The position numbers and the translations under genes were made by a program. Below, piece after piece: positions 36,606-44,834 of a DNA stretch of 50,149 nt. The stretch comes from Fructilactobacillus lindneri DSM 20690 = JCM 11027 (GTDB lineage Bacteria; Bacillota; Bacilli; Lactobacillales; Lactobacillaceae), in NCBI RefSeq assembly GCF_002907375.1, contig NZ_MIYK01000020.1, positions 1 through 50,149 of the forward strand, read 5' to 3'. Below the pieces are notes generated by a model that did no database searches, was not told where the DNA came from, and saw only the letters and a list, made by a program, of their open reading frames with translations. Positions within the stretch are counted from its first letter, which is position 1. Every line of letters starts with the position of its first letter.

Positions 36606-38657
36606 TTATGCTAATGTACTACCATTTTCAAGTGTTGGATCAACAGTCACAACTTGAATGTCTCCATTTTGTTTTTCAACTGACAAAATCATTCCCTGAC
36701 TGACTTCCCCGCGTAATTTGATTGGTTTTAAATTAGCAACAATGATTACTTTTTTACCGACCAGTTTTTCAAAATCAGGATACCACTTAGCGATTCCGGA
36801 AACAATTTGACGTTGTCCATCGTCCCCAGCATCCAATTCAAATTTCAAAAGTTTATCGGCTTTGGCAACTTTAACCACTGATTTAATTTCAGCTACTTTT
36901 AATTCAACTTTTTCAAAATCAGCAAAATCGACTTCATTTTTAAGATTCTTAAGTGTAGTTACCCCAACATGCTTAGTTTCTTTTTTAGTTTCAGCACGCT
37001 TCATAGCTGCTCGGCCTTTAGTTTTTTCAGGAGCTGTCATTTTACTCTTGATGTAGTCAACTTCTTCATTCCAGTCAACGCGTGGGAAAATTGGTTCACC
37101 ATTTACAACAACCTTACGACCACCTTTAAATCCATCTAAACTAGCATTTTTGATGTCAAACTCGTTACCATCATTTAATCCTAATTGATTATAAATTCTA
37201 AAAGCCGCATTAGGGATAGCTGGACTAACTAAAATAGCAATCAACCGCAAACTAGCAGCTAAATGTGCCATCACATTTGCCAATGCCTTAGCATCTTCAG
37301 GATTTTCAGCTTGAGTTTTAGCTAATTTCCAAGGTTCGGTTTGATCAATATACTTATTCGTTTGGCCAATTAATTTCCAAACAGATGACAATGCATCTGA
37401 CAAATGTACTGTGTCCATTAATTCTTTATATTCTTTAGTCACACTAACTGCCATTTCTTGTAACTCGCGACTAGGTTCGTCATCTGTAGCAGTATAATCT
37501 GGGGAAATCCCATTTTCATACTTATTAATCATGGCAATGGTACGATTTAACAGGTTTCCAAGGTCATTGGCTAAATCATAATTAATCCGATCTACAAAGT
37601 CTTCTGGAGTAAACACTCCGTCACCTGAAAATGGAACTGCCTTTAGTAGGTAATAACGAGTTGCATCTAAACCATAACGATCAACTAAGTCTTCGGGGTA
37701 AACTGCATTTCCTTTAGATTTAGACATCTTACCATCTTTCATAGTAATCCAACCGTGGGCATAAATTTCTTTAGGTAAGGGTAATCCAAGGGCATGTAAA
37801 ATAATAGGCCAATAAATACAATGGAATCTCACAATTTCTTTTCCAATCATCTGGAGATTAGCAGGCCAAAATTTCTTAAATAGTTTATCGTTATCACTAT
37901 CGTAGCCTAGATCAGTAATATAGTTGGTCAAGGCATCAATCCAAACGTAGACAACGTGCTTGGGATTAGATTTAACTGGAATCCCCCAGTTAAAAGTCGT
38001 TCGTGAAACTGCCAAATCTTCCAATCCTGGTTTTAAGAAGTTATTAATCATTTCATGCATCCGAGAAGTAGGTTGAATAAAATCAGGATGTTCTTTGTAA
38101 TAATTCATTAACCAATCAGCATATTTACTCATTTTAAAGAAATAGCATTCTTCATTTACCAACTGAACTTCGTTTCCAGTCGGAGCTTTCCCCCCAGTTA
38201 TATTACCCTGGTCATCTTTATAAACTTCTTCTAGTTGTGATTCAGTGAAGTATTCTTCATCAGAAACTGAATACCAACCTGTGTATTTACCTAAATAAAT
38301 ATCTCCTTGATCCAACAATTGTTGAAAAATCTTTTGAACAGCTTGAACATGACGATGGTCAGTTGTTCGGATAAAATCATCATTTGAAACGTCTAGATTC
38401 ATCCATAAGTCTTTGATACTTTGTGCCATTTTATCAACATAAGCTTGTGGTTTAATCCCTAATTTTTCAGCCTTTTGTTCAATTTTTAGACCGTGTTCAT
38501 CGGTTCCCGTTAAATAATAAACATCATCACCTAACTCGCGGTGATAACGTGCCAATGCATCGGCAGCTACAGTCGTATAGGAGTTTCCAATGTGCAATCT
38601 ACCAGATGGATAATAAATTGGTGTCGTAATATAAAATGTTGACTTTGTATCTGACAT
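36606..38657 (-). CDS. metG: Methionyl-tRNA synthetase
   Basis: MetRS charges both initiator and elongator tRNA-Met. The 683-residue protein has HIGN (class I HIGH motif) near residue 22, KMSKSKG near 309, an anticodon-binding helical domain, and a C-terminal EMAP-II/Trbp111-type tRNA-binding domain from about 585 (FADFEKVELKVAEI to the end), as in Bacillus. The zinc-knuckle cysteines of E. coli-type enzymes are not visible. It has its own promoter region and a strong terminator before tatD. Confidence 0.97.
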   Translation of the reverse strand: MSDTKSTFYITTPIYYPSGRLHIGNSYTTVAADALARYHRELGDDVYYLTGTDEHGLKIEQKAEKLGIKPQAYVDKMAQSIKDLWMNLDVSNDDFIRTTDHRHVQAVQKIFQQLLDQGDIYLGKYTGWYSVSDEEYFTESQLEEVYKDDQGNITGGKAPTGNEVQLVNEECYFFKMSKYADWLMNYYKEHPDFIQPTSRMHEMINNFLKPGLEDLAVSRTTFNWGIPVKSNPKHVVYVWIDALTNYITDLGYDSDNDKLFKKFWPANLQMIGKEIVRFHCIYWPIILHALGLPLPKEIYAHGWITMKDGKMSKSKGNAVYPEDLVDRYGLDATRYYLLKAVPFSGDGVFTPEDFVDRINYDLANDLGNLLNRTIAMINKYENGISPDYTATDDEPSRELQEMAVSVTKEYKELMDTVHLSDALSSVWKLIGQTNKYIDQTEPWKLAKTQAENPEDAKALANVMAHLAASLRLIAILVSPAIPNAAFRIYNQLGLNDGNEFDIKNASLDGFKGGRKVVVNGEPIFPRVDWNEEVDYIKSKMTAPEKTKGRAAMKRAETKKETKHVGVTTLKNLKNEVDFADFEKVELKVAEIKSVVKVAKADKLLKFELDAGDDGQRQIVSGIAKWYPDFEKLVGKKVIIVANLKPIKLRGEVSQGMILSVEKQNGDIQVVTVDPTLENGSTLA

Positions 38658-38690
38658 GTCACTTCTCCTTTTCGTTTTACCAATGTTGTT

Positions 38691-38716
38691 ATTATACTAC
38701 ACTCATTAACTGAGTG
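38691..38716 (-). promoter_or_regulatory. metG -10 element with adjacent palindrome
   Basis: On the minus strand a TATAAT (38691-38696) lies about 35 bp before metG. Directly upstream, 38700-38716 is a perfect 6-5-6 inverted repeat (CACTCA-N5-TGAGTG) in the -35/spacer region. It could be an operator; there is no T-run to make it a terminator. Confidence 0.45.
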
Positions 38717-38740
38717 GCAGCATGCAACGGTTTCGCTGTT

Positions 38741-39577
38741 TTAAAATAAATCTAATTGCATGGATGCCAAATCAGCATCATTTTGATTTAAAATTTGTTT
38801 CAAAGTGAGCGCATTTGGTGCGGCATTGTGTCCTGCATTATTATTGAAAATCACTGCCACTTCCTTAGCATCTTTAGCTAAATCAGTTGCAACCTTGGCA
38901 ATTTCTTCTAATTCAGTTTGATTATAATCATAACGATAACGTCCCATCGTTCCCTTAGCCCAAGCAGCTTCGTTACGACCATGTAATCGAATAAATGCAA
39001 ACTCTGGAGTTGTAACTACCGGAACTAATGGAACTCCATTGCTGGCAGCATGTGGTTCATCGACAACGACTTGCGTCATTTTTAAACTTCGCAAAAAAGC
39101 AGACGTATCCTTTGTGACCTCTTCTCCTGCAAACCAGCTATCATTGCGGAATTCAACTGAGATTGGCAAGTCTTCCATTACTTGTCTAACCTGACGAATA
39201 TATTGAATACTATCGTTATTACACTTAAATGATGGTGGAAACTGAAACAAAATCGAAGCTAATTTACCAGCAGCTGCCATTGGTTGAATCACTTTAATAA
39301 AATCACTAAATCGCTGACTTCTAATTTCATCAGTCATCTTTCCAAATCTAGTCATTGGTGTTTTTGTCATGGCATAGTTAGCTTTGACAATAAATTGAAA
39401 TTTTTCTGGAACTTCATTAATCCATTTTTCAATCCAAGCGGCTTTGGGGACACTATAAAAAGAACTATCAACCTCAACAATTGGAAAGTGAGTTGCATAT
39501 TCAGGTAAAGTTAATTTCTTTTTGCCATTAGCCAAAGCCGGATGATCTGTCCACGTTGCTAGTCCAATCTTAATCAC
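38741..39577 (-). CDS. DUF72 family protein (YecE-like)
   Basis: The 278-residue protein starts at GTG behind AGGTGA. It has the DUF72 signature GLATWTDHPAL at the N terminus, VEVDSSFYSVP, FQFPPSFKC, SVEFRNDSWF and FIRLHGRNEAAW, and it ends with a typical AVIFNNNAGHNAAPNALTL stretch. The family has a TIM-barrel fold with no settled enzymatic activity. It is the last gene of the co-directional run trpS to DUF72 and starts eight bases after the sirtuin gene. Confidence 0.92.
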   Translation of the reverse strand: MIKIGLATWTDHPALANGKKKLTLPEYATHFPIVEVDSSFYSVPKAAWIEKWINEVPEKFQFIVKANYAMTKTPMTRFGKMTDEIRSQRFSDFIKVIQPMAAAGKLASILFQFPPSFKCNNDSIQYIRQVRQVMEDLPISVEFRNDSWFAGEEVTKDTSAFLRSLKMTQVVVDEPHAASNGVPLVPVVTTPEFAFIRLHGRNEAAWAKGTMGRYRYDYNQTELEEIAKVATDLAKDAKEVAVIFNNNAGHNAAPNALTLKQILNQNDADLASMQLDLF

Positions 39578-39585
39578 GATATCAC

Positions 39586-40296
39586 CTATACTTTCAGTTT
39601 ATCAAAAAAGTCAACTGCATCCATTTGTTGCATGATAAAATCTCCAGGCAAAGCTAGCTTTTCTTGGTTAATTACAAGTATTTTTGCCTCTGGATTGCGA
39701 TAATCTAATAATCCAGCAAATGGATAAACTCGCATTGAAGAACCAACCACTACTAATAAATCGGCATTTTGGACTGCCTGTACACTCTTAATAACTGTTT
39801 CTTGGTTAATACCTTCACCATATAACACAATATTGGGACGCAAAATCCCACCACAATTTTGATGATACATACTTTGCGCATATGTTTGATAATCAACATG
39901 TTTACCACACTTCTGGCAATAAATATCATATAAATTACCGTGAAATTCATTTAAATGCCGAGCATCCGCTTTTTCATATAAATTATCGACATTTTGCGTC
40001 ACAATGCTAGCCCGGTTTTGCCGAGTTAAAATTGACTGCTTTTTTTGAATAACATTTGGCTGTGCATTAGGATAGTACATGTTATTCATTACATACTGAT
40101 AAAAAACCTCTGGTTCGTTTACCAAACAATCATGACTTAGGTAATATTCAGCTGGTTTGTCAGTTTTATCAGTGGTATATAAACCACCTTTAGAACGATA
40201 ATCAGGAATTCCGGACGGAGTTGAAACTCCAGCTCCTGTTAAAAACGTAATCTGCTTAGCATCATCAAACAACTGTTGTAATTCATTAAATTCCAT
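39586..40296 (-). CDS. Sir2-family NAD-dependent deacylase
   Basis: This 236-residue sirtuin has GAGVSTPSGIPDYRS near residue 20, TQNVDNLYEKA, the catalytic His in EFHGNLYD near 118, and the NAD-binding VVGSSMRVYPFAGL. The structural zinc site reads C-x2-C (CQKC) and then H-x2-C (HQNC): the third ligand, normally Cys, is His (codon CAT). Otherwise it is complete, so deacetylation or deacylation of proteins is the expected activity. Starts at ATG behind GAGGGC; 13 bp after the IpaB/EvcA-like gene. Confidence 0.9.
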   Translation of the reverse strand: MEFNELQQLFDDAKQITFLTGAGVSTPSGIPDYRSKGGLYTTDKTDKPAEYYLSHDCLVNEPEVFYQYVMNNMYYPNAQPNVIQKKQSILTRQNRASIVTQNVDNLYEKADARHLNEFHGNLYDIYCQKCGKHVDYQTYAQSMYHQNCGGILRPNIVLYGEGINQETVIKSVQAVQNADLLVVVGSSMRVYPFAGLLDYRNPEAKILVINQEKLALPGDFIMQQMDAVDFFDKLKV

Positions 40297-40309
40297 TTTT
40301 AGCCCTCGA

Positions 40310-41272
40310 TTATCTAATCAAATAAGGAATCTTCAATTCATCAAACAATTCCTTCACTGTTTTTTCATATACTTTTGCAAAGAATTCTTTACTGCGTTTT
40401 TCTCCAGCTGGTCCTTCTATAACAAATGAATTTTGTTGATCAGTCAAAGTGAACCCAACATAAGCACGTTTTTGCGTATTTTTGGCCTTTAATTCTGAAT
40501 AATAAAGTTTAAATACTTGGTTAACTTGCAAACCTAACTGTCGCTTAGAAAATACCGAAGTTATCATTGCAAAGTCATTTAGATATAATTGTGGGATATC
40601 CCATACCTTCATTTGCGCATCAAAAGCACGAAATAACTTTACTACGTTACGGCGCATGGAAAACGGCGATTTAGTAGGTTTTGCTGAAATAAGCTGATAT
40701 AACTTTGCAGCTGCATCAGTTGCAAGTGGAAAGTTTTGTTCAAAAACAGCCTTGTGCTTAGCAAAATCAGGACCAAAGAAAACCATAGCATCTAATACAA
40801 CTATCAGTCTTAATAACATTTCACTATCAATTCGATCCGATTCAGGAGTAATGGTATGTTGAACTCCTTTAATAAATTCTGCTTCAACTGATTCAGTTAC
40901 CAAACCATGTTTGCGCTGTTCGTTGTATACCACAAAATGAGCGACTGCATCGAATAATTCGGTTCCAACATATTGAATTTGTTCATCAAGTGCCTGATCA
41001 CCAGTTGTTAAAGGAAAGTAGATCTGAGGAAATCCACGTAATGTCATTAATAAATGTAACAACTCATGACTAGCAGTAAAATCCGGTTCAGTATTATCAT
41101 TAATCTGAATCAATAAATTATCACCATCTTGAACCACTTGAGCTTGGTCATGACGAACATATCCCGCTACTACGTTTCCGATAAACTGAACTTGTACATC
41201 GCCAGGAAAATAATGAGCTACTTCGTTTATTAAATCGTGGGTCTTACCACTTAATTTTGGGGTATTATTCAT
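40310..41272 (-). CDS. IpaB/EvcA-like protein with an HExxH motif
   Basis: This 320-residue protein resembles lactobacillar proteins annotated as IpaB/EvcA family. It contains ASHELLHLLM near residues 67-76, which fits a zinc-protease HExxH, followed by a helical middle region and a basic C terminus. No signal peptide or membrane span is seen, so it is probably cytoplasmic. Whether it is a working peptidase is unknown. It overlaps the end of mvaA by eight bases and is therefore in the same operon; that link to the mevalonate pathway has no known explanation. Confidence 0.75.
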   Translation of the reverse strand: MNNTPKLSGKTHDLINEVAHYFPGDVQVQFIGNVVAGYVRHDQAQVVQDGDNLLIQINDNTEPDFTASHELLHLLMTLRGFPQIYFPLTTGDQALDEQIQYVGTELFDAVAHFVVYNEQRKHGLVTESVEAEFIKGVQHTITPESDRIDSEMLLRLIVVLDAMVFFGPDFAKHKAVFEQNFPLATDAAAKLYQLISAKPTKSPFSMRRNVVKLFRAFDAQMKVWDIPQLYLNDFAMITSVFSKRQLGLQVNQVFKLYYSELKAKNTQKRAYVGFTLTDQQNSFVIEGPAGEKRSKEFFAKVYEKTVKELFDELKIPYLIR

Positions 41273-42536
41273 GATGATTCTCGCTTTCCTGCTTAATTTC
41301 TTTCACAATCTGTTGAGCTTTTTCTAAATTTTGCTCCTGAAGCGGCAATTGTGCTAGTTTAATAACCACTTCTTTAATTTGATTCGAGGTAGCTCCTGCA
41401 GTCATTGCTAATGATTTCAGCTGCAGTTTCATATGGCCACGCTGAATCCCATCTGTGACTAGTGCTTTTAAAGCAGCTAAATTTTGTGCTAACCCAACTC
41501 CAGCTAACAAATTCATCATTTCCAACGCTGAATCAAGCTGTAGAATCTGGTAATTAATCTTACTCATAGGAAGCAAATGAGTCGCTCCTCCTACTGTACC
41601 TGTCGGAATGGGGAGTTTGATACGTCCTTCTAATCCAGCTTCAGTAACTCGCCATTTCGTTAATCCTTTGTAATTACCTTTACGAGCAGCATAAGAATGG
41701 GCAGCACTTTCAACGGCACGCCAATCATTTCCTGTGGCTACTACTACTGCATCAATGCCGTTCATAATACCTTTATTATGCGTAGCAGCTCGTTTGGAAT
41801 AGATGTTAGCTACATGAGCTGCTTCAGCAATTCGTTGCGCTACTTCTTTGCCAGAAATATTGCCCCGCTGTAATGAAGCAAATGGAACAATGCCAGTGGC
41901 TACCACTAAATTATGATCTCCATAATTTGAAAGAATGCTCATTAAGACTTCTTCTCCCAAATCAGTTTCAATAAGTTTAGCAACGGCTTCTAACATTGAA
42001 TTCATTGTGTTGGCGCCCATTGCATCCCCAACATCGACAAATAATTCTAACGAAATATGTTCCTCATCAATCATATTATATTTAATATCACGAACTCCGC
42101 CGTGATTAATAATACTAGGATGGGCATCTAAAGCGCACTGAATAAGTAGCTGTTTATTTTCTGTAAACCAGTCTTCAATTAATAATACATTATCAGTTTT
42201 AATGATGATTTCACCAGTTAGGACGCGTCCCTCTGCTTCAGCATGAATTCCACCGCCATCTGCTAACATTTTAGCTCCATTGCTAGCAGCTGCAATTACG
42301 GAAGGTTCTTCAACTACCATCGGCACCAGATACTCTTTATTGTTAATCAGAAGGTTAGTTGCAATTCCCTCTGGCAAGCCGTAATCAGTCAAATAGTTTT
42401 CAATCAGTTCATCACTCACTGCCTGAAAATTATATTTAATTGTTGCCAGATTTTGTTCATCTAATTTGGCAAAATCTGCTACTAACGCTAAGCGATCCTG
42501 ATACGATTTTCGAAAAAAACCACTAAAATTTTTCAT
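41265..42536 (-). CDS. mvaA: Hydroxymethylglutaryl-CoA reductase, class II
   Basis: This enzyme reduces HMG-CoA to mevalonate, which lactobacilli use for isoprenoids such as undecaprenyl phosphate. The 423-residue length and sequence fit bacterial class II enzymes. The active-site residues are visible: Asp in VGDAMGANTMN, Lys in HNKGIMNG near 253, and the C-terminal His in QRGHMKLQ. The product therefore supplies the lipid carrier used by the cell-wall genes in this window. It starts at ATG behind AAAGGAAG. Confidence 0.95.
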   Translation of the reverse strand: MKNFSGFFRKSYQDRLALVADFAKLDEQNLATIKYNFQAVSDELIENYLTDYGLPEGIATNLLINNKEYLVPMVVEEPSVIAAASNGAKMLADGGGIHAEAEGRVLTGEIIIKTDNVLLIEDWFTENKQLLIQCALDAHPSIINHGGVRDIKYNMIDEEHISLELFVDVGDAMGANTMNSMLEAVAKLIETDLGEEVLMSILSNYGDHNLVVATGIVPFASLQRGNISGKEVAQRIAEAAHVANIYSKRAATHNKGIMNGIDAVVVATGNDWRAVESAAHSYAARKGNYKGLTKWRVTEAGLEGRIKLPIPTGTVGGATHLLPMSKINYQILQLDSALEMMNLLAGVGLAQNLAALKALVTDGIQRGHMKLQLKSLAMTAGATSNQIKEVVIKLAQLPLQEQNLEKAQQIVKEIKQESENHHE

Positions 42537-42558
42537 ATCCTAACTTCCTTTCTACAAT

Positions 42559-43482
42559 CTATAAGTATCTTTGCACAAATTCATTGATAATCCCTTCACG
42601 AACTCCTCCATCTGAAAATATTACCCGTTTGGAGTCAATAAAATCCATCACAGAGGTTAAATTGATTAGACCGCCAACAATTACGTCAGCACGATCGCTG
42701 TCTAATCCATTAATTGACTGTCGCTGAGCCAAATCATCACTCAAAAAAATGCGCATCGTGGCATTAATTTGTTTTCTAGTTAGTTGATAATCCTGAATCT
42801 GATCAATCTGCTTAAAATGTTGCTGACGTCGATTAATACGAGCTAATGTCCGGGCTGCCCCACCAATTAAAACGATAGGATAATGAACTGGATGCCTAAG
42901 CCAACTAATTTTACTATAAGTTTCAATCATATACTGCTGAGCTGAAAAGAAATCAACCGCTGTGATTTTGTTTTCCAAATGAAATCGCTCAGTCATTTTA
43001 ACTGCACCAGTAGGAAGACTAACTAAATTAATCGCCTTTTTATTTCTAACATGAATAATTTCAACGCTTGCTCCGCCAATATCCATTAAGACATAATCAC
43101 GGATCTTTAAACGATTTACAACTCCTTCATAATCAAAATAGGCTTCTTCCTTACCAGTCAAAACTCGAACGTTAATTCCAATTTCAGTTTTAATATTATT
43201 TAAAAAATCTTGTTGATTTTGTGCTTGACGTACAGCAGCAGTAGCAATGGCTTGGACCGTTACATTTGGTAGTTTATTGTATTCGGCTTTAAATCGTTTT
43301 AATGCAGCAATAGTACGCTTCATTGCTGAAAATTGAAGAATATTTTTTGAACCCATTCCTTCAGAAAGTCTGGTATCATTTTTCATTCGTTTGATTTCAC
43401 GATAATGACCAGCTGCATCAATTTGATAAATAGCCATGCGAACAGAATTTAAGCCCATATCGATAATGACAAAATTCACCAT
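42559..43482 (-). CDS. Ppx/GppA-family phosphatase
   Basis: The start is ATG at 43482, eight bases after GGAGG; the 307-residue protein has the ASKHA phosphate motif VIIDMGLNSVRMAIY at its N terminus, VLMDIGGASVEI in the middle and DGGVREGI at the C terminus. Family members degrade polyphosphate or convert pppGpp to ppGpp; this short form cannot be assigned further. No ppk is adjacent. It lies between trpS and mvaA. Confidence 0.9.
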   Translation of the reverse strand: MVNFVIIDMGLNSVRMAIYQIDAAGHYREIKRMKNDTRLSEGMGSKNILQFSAMKRTIAALKRFKAEYNKLPNVTVQAIATAAVRQAQNQQDFLNNIKTEIGINVRVLTGKEEAYFDYEGVVNRLKIRDYVLMDIGGASVEIIHVRNKKAINLVSLPTGAVKMTERFHLENKITAVDFFSAQQYMIETYSKISWLRHPVHYPIVLIGGAARTLARINRRQQHFKQIDQIQDYQLTRKQINATMRIFLSDDLAQRQSINGLDSDRADVIVGGLINLTSVMDFIDSKRVIFSDGGVREGIINEFVQRYL

Positions 43483-43508
43483 GTAACTCGCCTCCATTAG
43501 CTTTTAAT

Positions 43509-44531
43509 CTAGTTAAAATAATTAATTCCCATTGCGTTCCGAACTTCTTGTAGAGTCTGTTCGGCTACTTGATTAGCTTTTTGACTACCATCCTTTAAAA
43601 TTTGATAAACCTGGTCTGGATCATTTTCAAATCGTTCCCGACGTGTGCGAATTGGATCTAAAATATTTTGTAAAACATCATTTAAATATAATTTAATTTT
43701 AACATCGCCTAGACCGCCACGGGTATATTGATCCTTCAATTCTTGAACTTTATCATGATCTTCTGCAAAAATATCCAAATAAGTAAAAACCGTATTTCCT
43801 TCTACTTTTCCAGGATCTTCTACATGAATATGATTAGGATCAGTATACATCGACATAACTTTCTTCTTAATCGTGTCCGCATCATCTGAAATATAAATCG
43901 CATTATTTAGGGATTTGCTCATTTTAGCATTACCATCCAAACCAGGAATTCGTCCTTCACCCTTTGGTGGAAAATATCCCTTTGGTTCAACCAACACATC
44001 TTTGTGATAAGCATTATTAAAACTTCGGACAATTTCTCGGGTCTGCTCAATCATCGGTTCCTGATCATCACCAACTGGCACTACAGTCGCTTTGAAAGCT
44101 GTAATATCAGCTGCCTGACTAACTGGATAAGTTAAAAAACCAGCTGGAACACTTTCGTTGAATTTCTTTTGTTGAATTTCATGTTTGACCGTTGGATTTC
44201 GTTCTAATCGAGCAACAGTTACTAAATTTAGATAAATCATGGTTAATTCATTTAAAGCTGGAATTTGTGATTGCACAAAAATGGTTGATTTGTTGGGATC
44301 AATTCCAACTGCTAAATAATCTAATGCAACTTGAAATAAACTGTTTCTGATTTTTTCCGGATCACGTGCATTATCAGTCAATGCCTGCATATCAGCAATC
44401 ATAATAAAGGGATTGTATTTCCCAGTATTTTGTAATTTAACTCGATTTTCTAAAGACCCTACAAAATGTCCAATGTGTAATTTCCCAGTAGGACGGTCCC
44501 CGGTTAAAATAATTGGTTTTTTATCCATCAT
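43509..44531 (-). CDS. trpS: Tryptophanyl-tRNA synthetase
   Basis: TrpRS charges tRNA-Trp. The 340-residue class I enzyme has the HIGH motif in [10 protein letters not shown] near 20 and KMSKSLNN near 200. It starts at ATG behind GGAG. A T-box leader directly upstream senses uncharged tRNA-Trp and controls its transcription. It is the first gene of a long minus-strand run that continues through Ppx, mvaA, IpaB/EvcA, sirtuin and DUF72 without an obvious terminator. Confidence 0.97.
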   Translation of the reverse strand: MMDKKPIILTGDRPTGKLHIGHFVGSLENRVKLQNTGKYNPFIMIADMQALTDNARDPEKIRNSLFQVALDYLAVGIDPNKSTIFVQSQIPALNELTMIYLNLVTVARLERNPTVKHEIQQKKFNESVPAGFLTYPVSQAADITAFKATVVPVGDDQEPMIEQTREIVRSFNNAYHKDVLVEPKGYFPPKGEGRIPGLDGNAKMSKSLNNAIYISDDADTIKKKVMSMYTDPNHIHVEDPGKVEGNTVFTYLDIFAEDHDKVQELKDQYTRGGLGDVKIKLYLNDVLQNILDPIRTRRERFENDPDQVYQILKDGSQKANQVAEQTLQEVRNAMGINYFN

Positions 44532-44549
44532 AATTTCTCCTTTGATATT

Positions 44550-44727
44550 AAAAAAGCGTCCATTGATTAAAAATCAATAGGACGCATGTGCGTGGTACCA
44601 CCTAATTTGCACTATAAAGTGCCACTAAAATTATAAGGTAATTACCCTTTTTCCAATTCGCTTCGTCCGACCAATCTCAGCTACCATGATCTCTCTGTAA
44701 AAATGACTCCACTACTAACTAAACTTT
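44550..44727 (-). promoter_or_regulatory. T-box riboswitch (Trp) of trpS
   Basis: On the minus strand the leader contains the conserved T-box sequence AGGTGGTACCACG (near 44590-44602) with the TGGNACCRCG core that binds the tRNA acceptor end. It is followed by a terminator stem GCGTCC(T)ATTGATT / AATCAATGGACGC with six T (44550-44585). In Stem I a TGG in GATCATGGTAGC (near 44680) fits a Trp specifier codon. Uncharged tRNA-Trp should stabilise the antiterminator and switch trpS on. Confidence 0.93.
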
Positions 44728-44733
44728 CCTACT

Positions 44734-44762
44734 ATTTTAGGGGTTTTCGCCATAATTGTCAA
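44734..44762 (-). promoter_or_regulatory. trpS promoter
   Basis: On the minus strand TTGACA (44757-44762) and TAAAAT (44734-44739) are exactly 17 bp apart; transcription would begin just before the T-box Stem I. Confidence 0.85.
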
Positions 44763-44774
44763 AGTACAATAAGA

Positions 44775-44803
44775 TTGACAGTTGTGTGATTTCCAACTAG
44801 AAT
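44775..44803 (+). promoter_or_regulatory. helD promoter
   Basis: TTGACA (44775-44780) and TAGAAT (44798-44803) are 17 bp apart. It diverges from the trpS promoter with the -35 elements only 12 bp apart, so the two could compete for polymerase. Confidence 0.8.
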
Positions 44804-44834
44804 GATGACCGACTTAGGAACAAGGAGCTGAATG

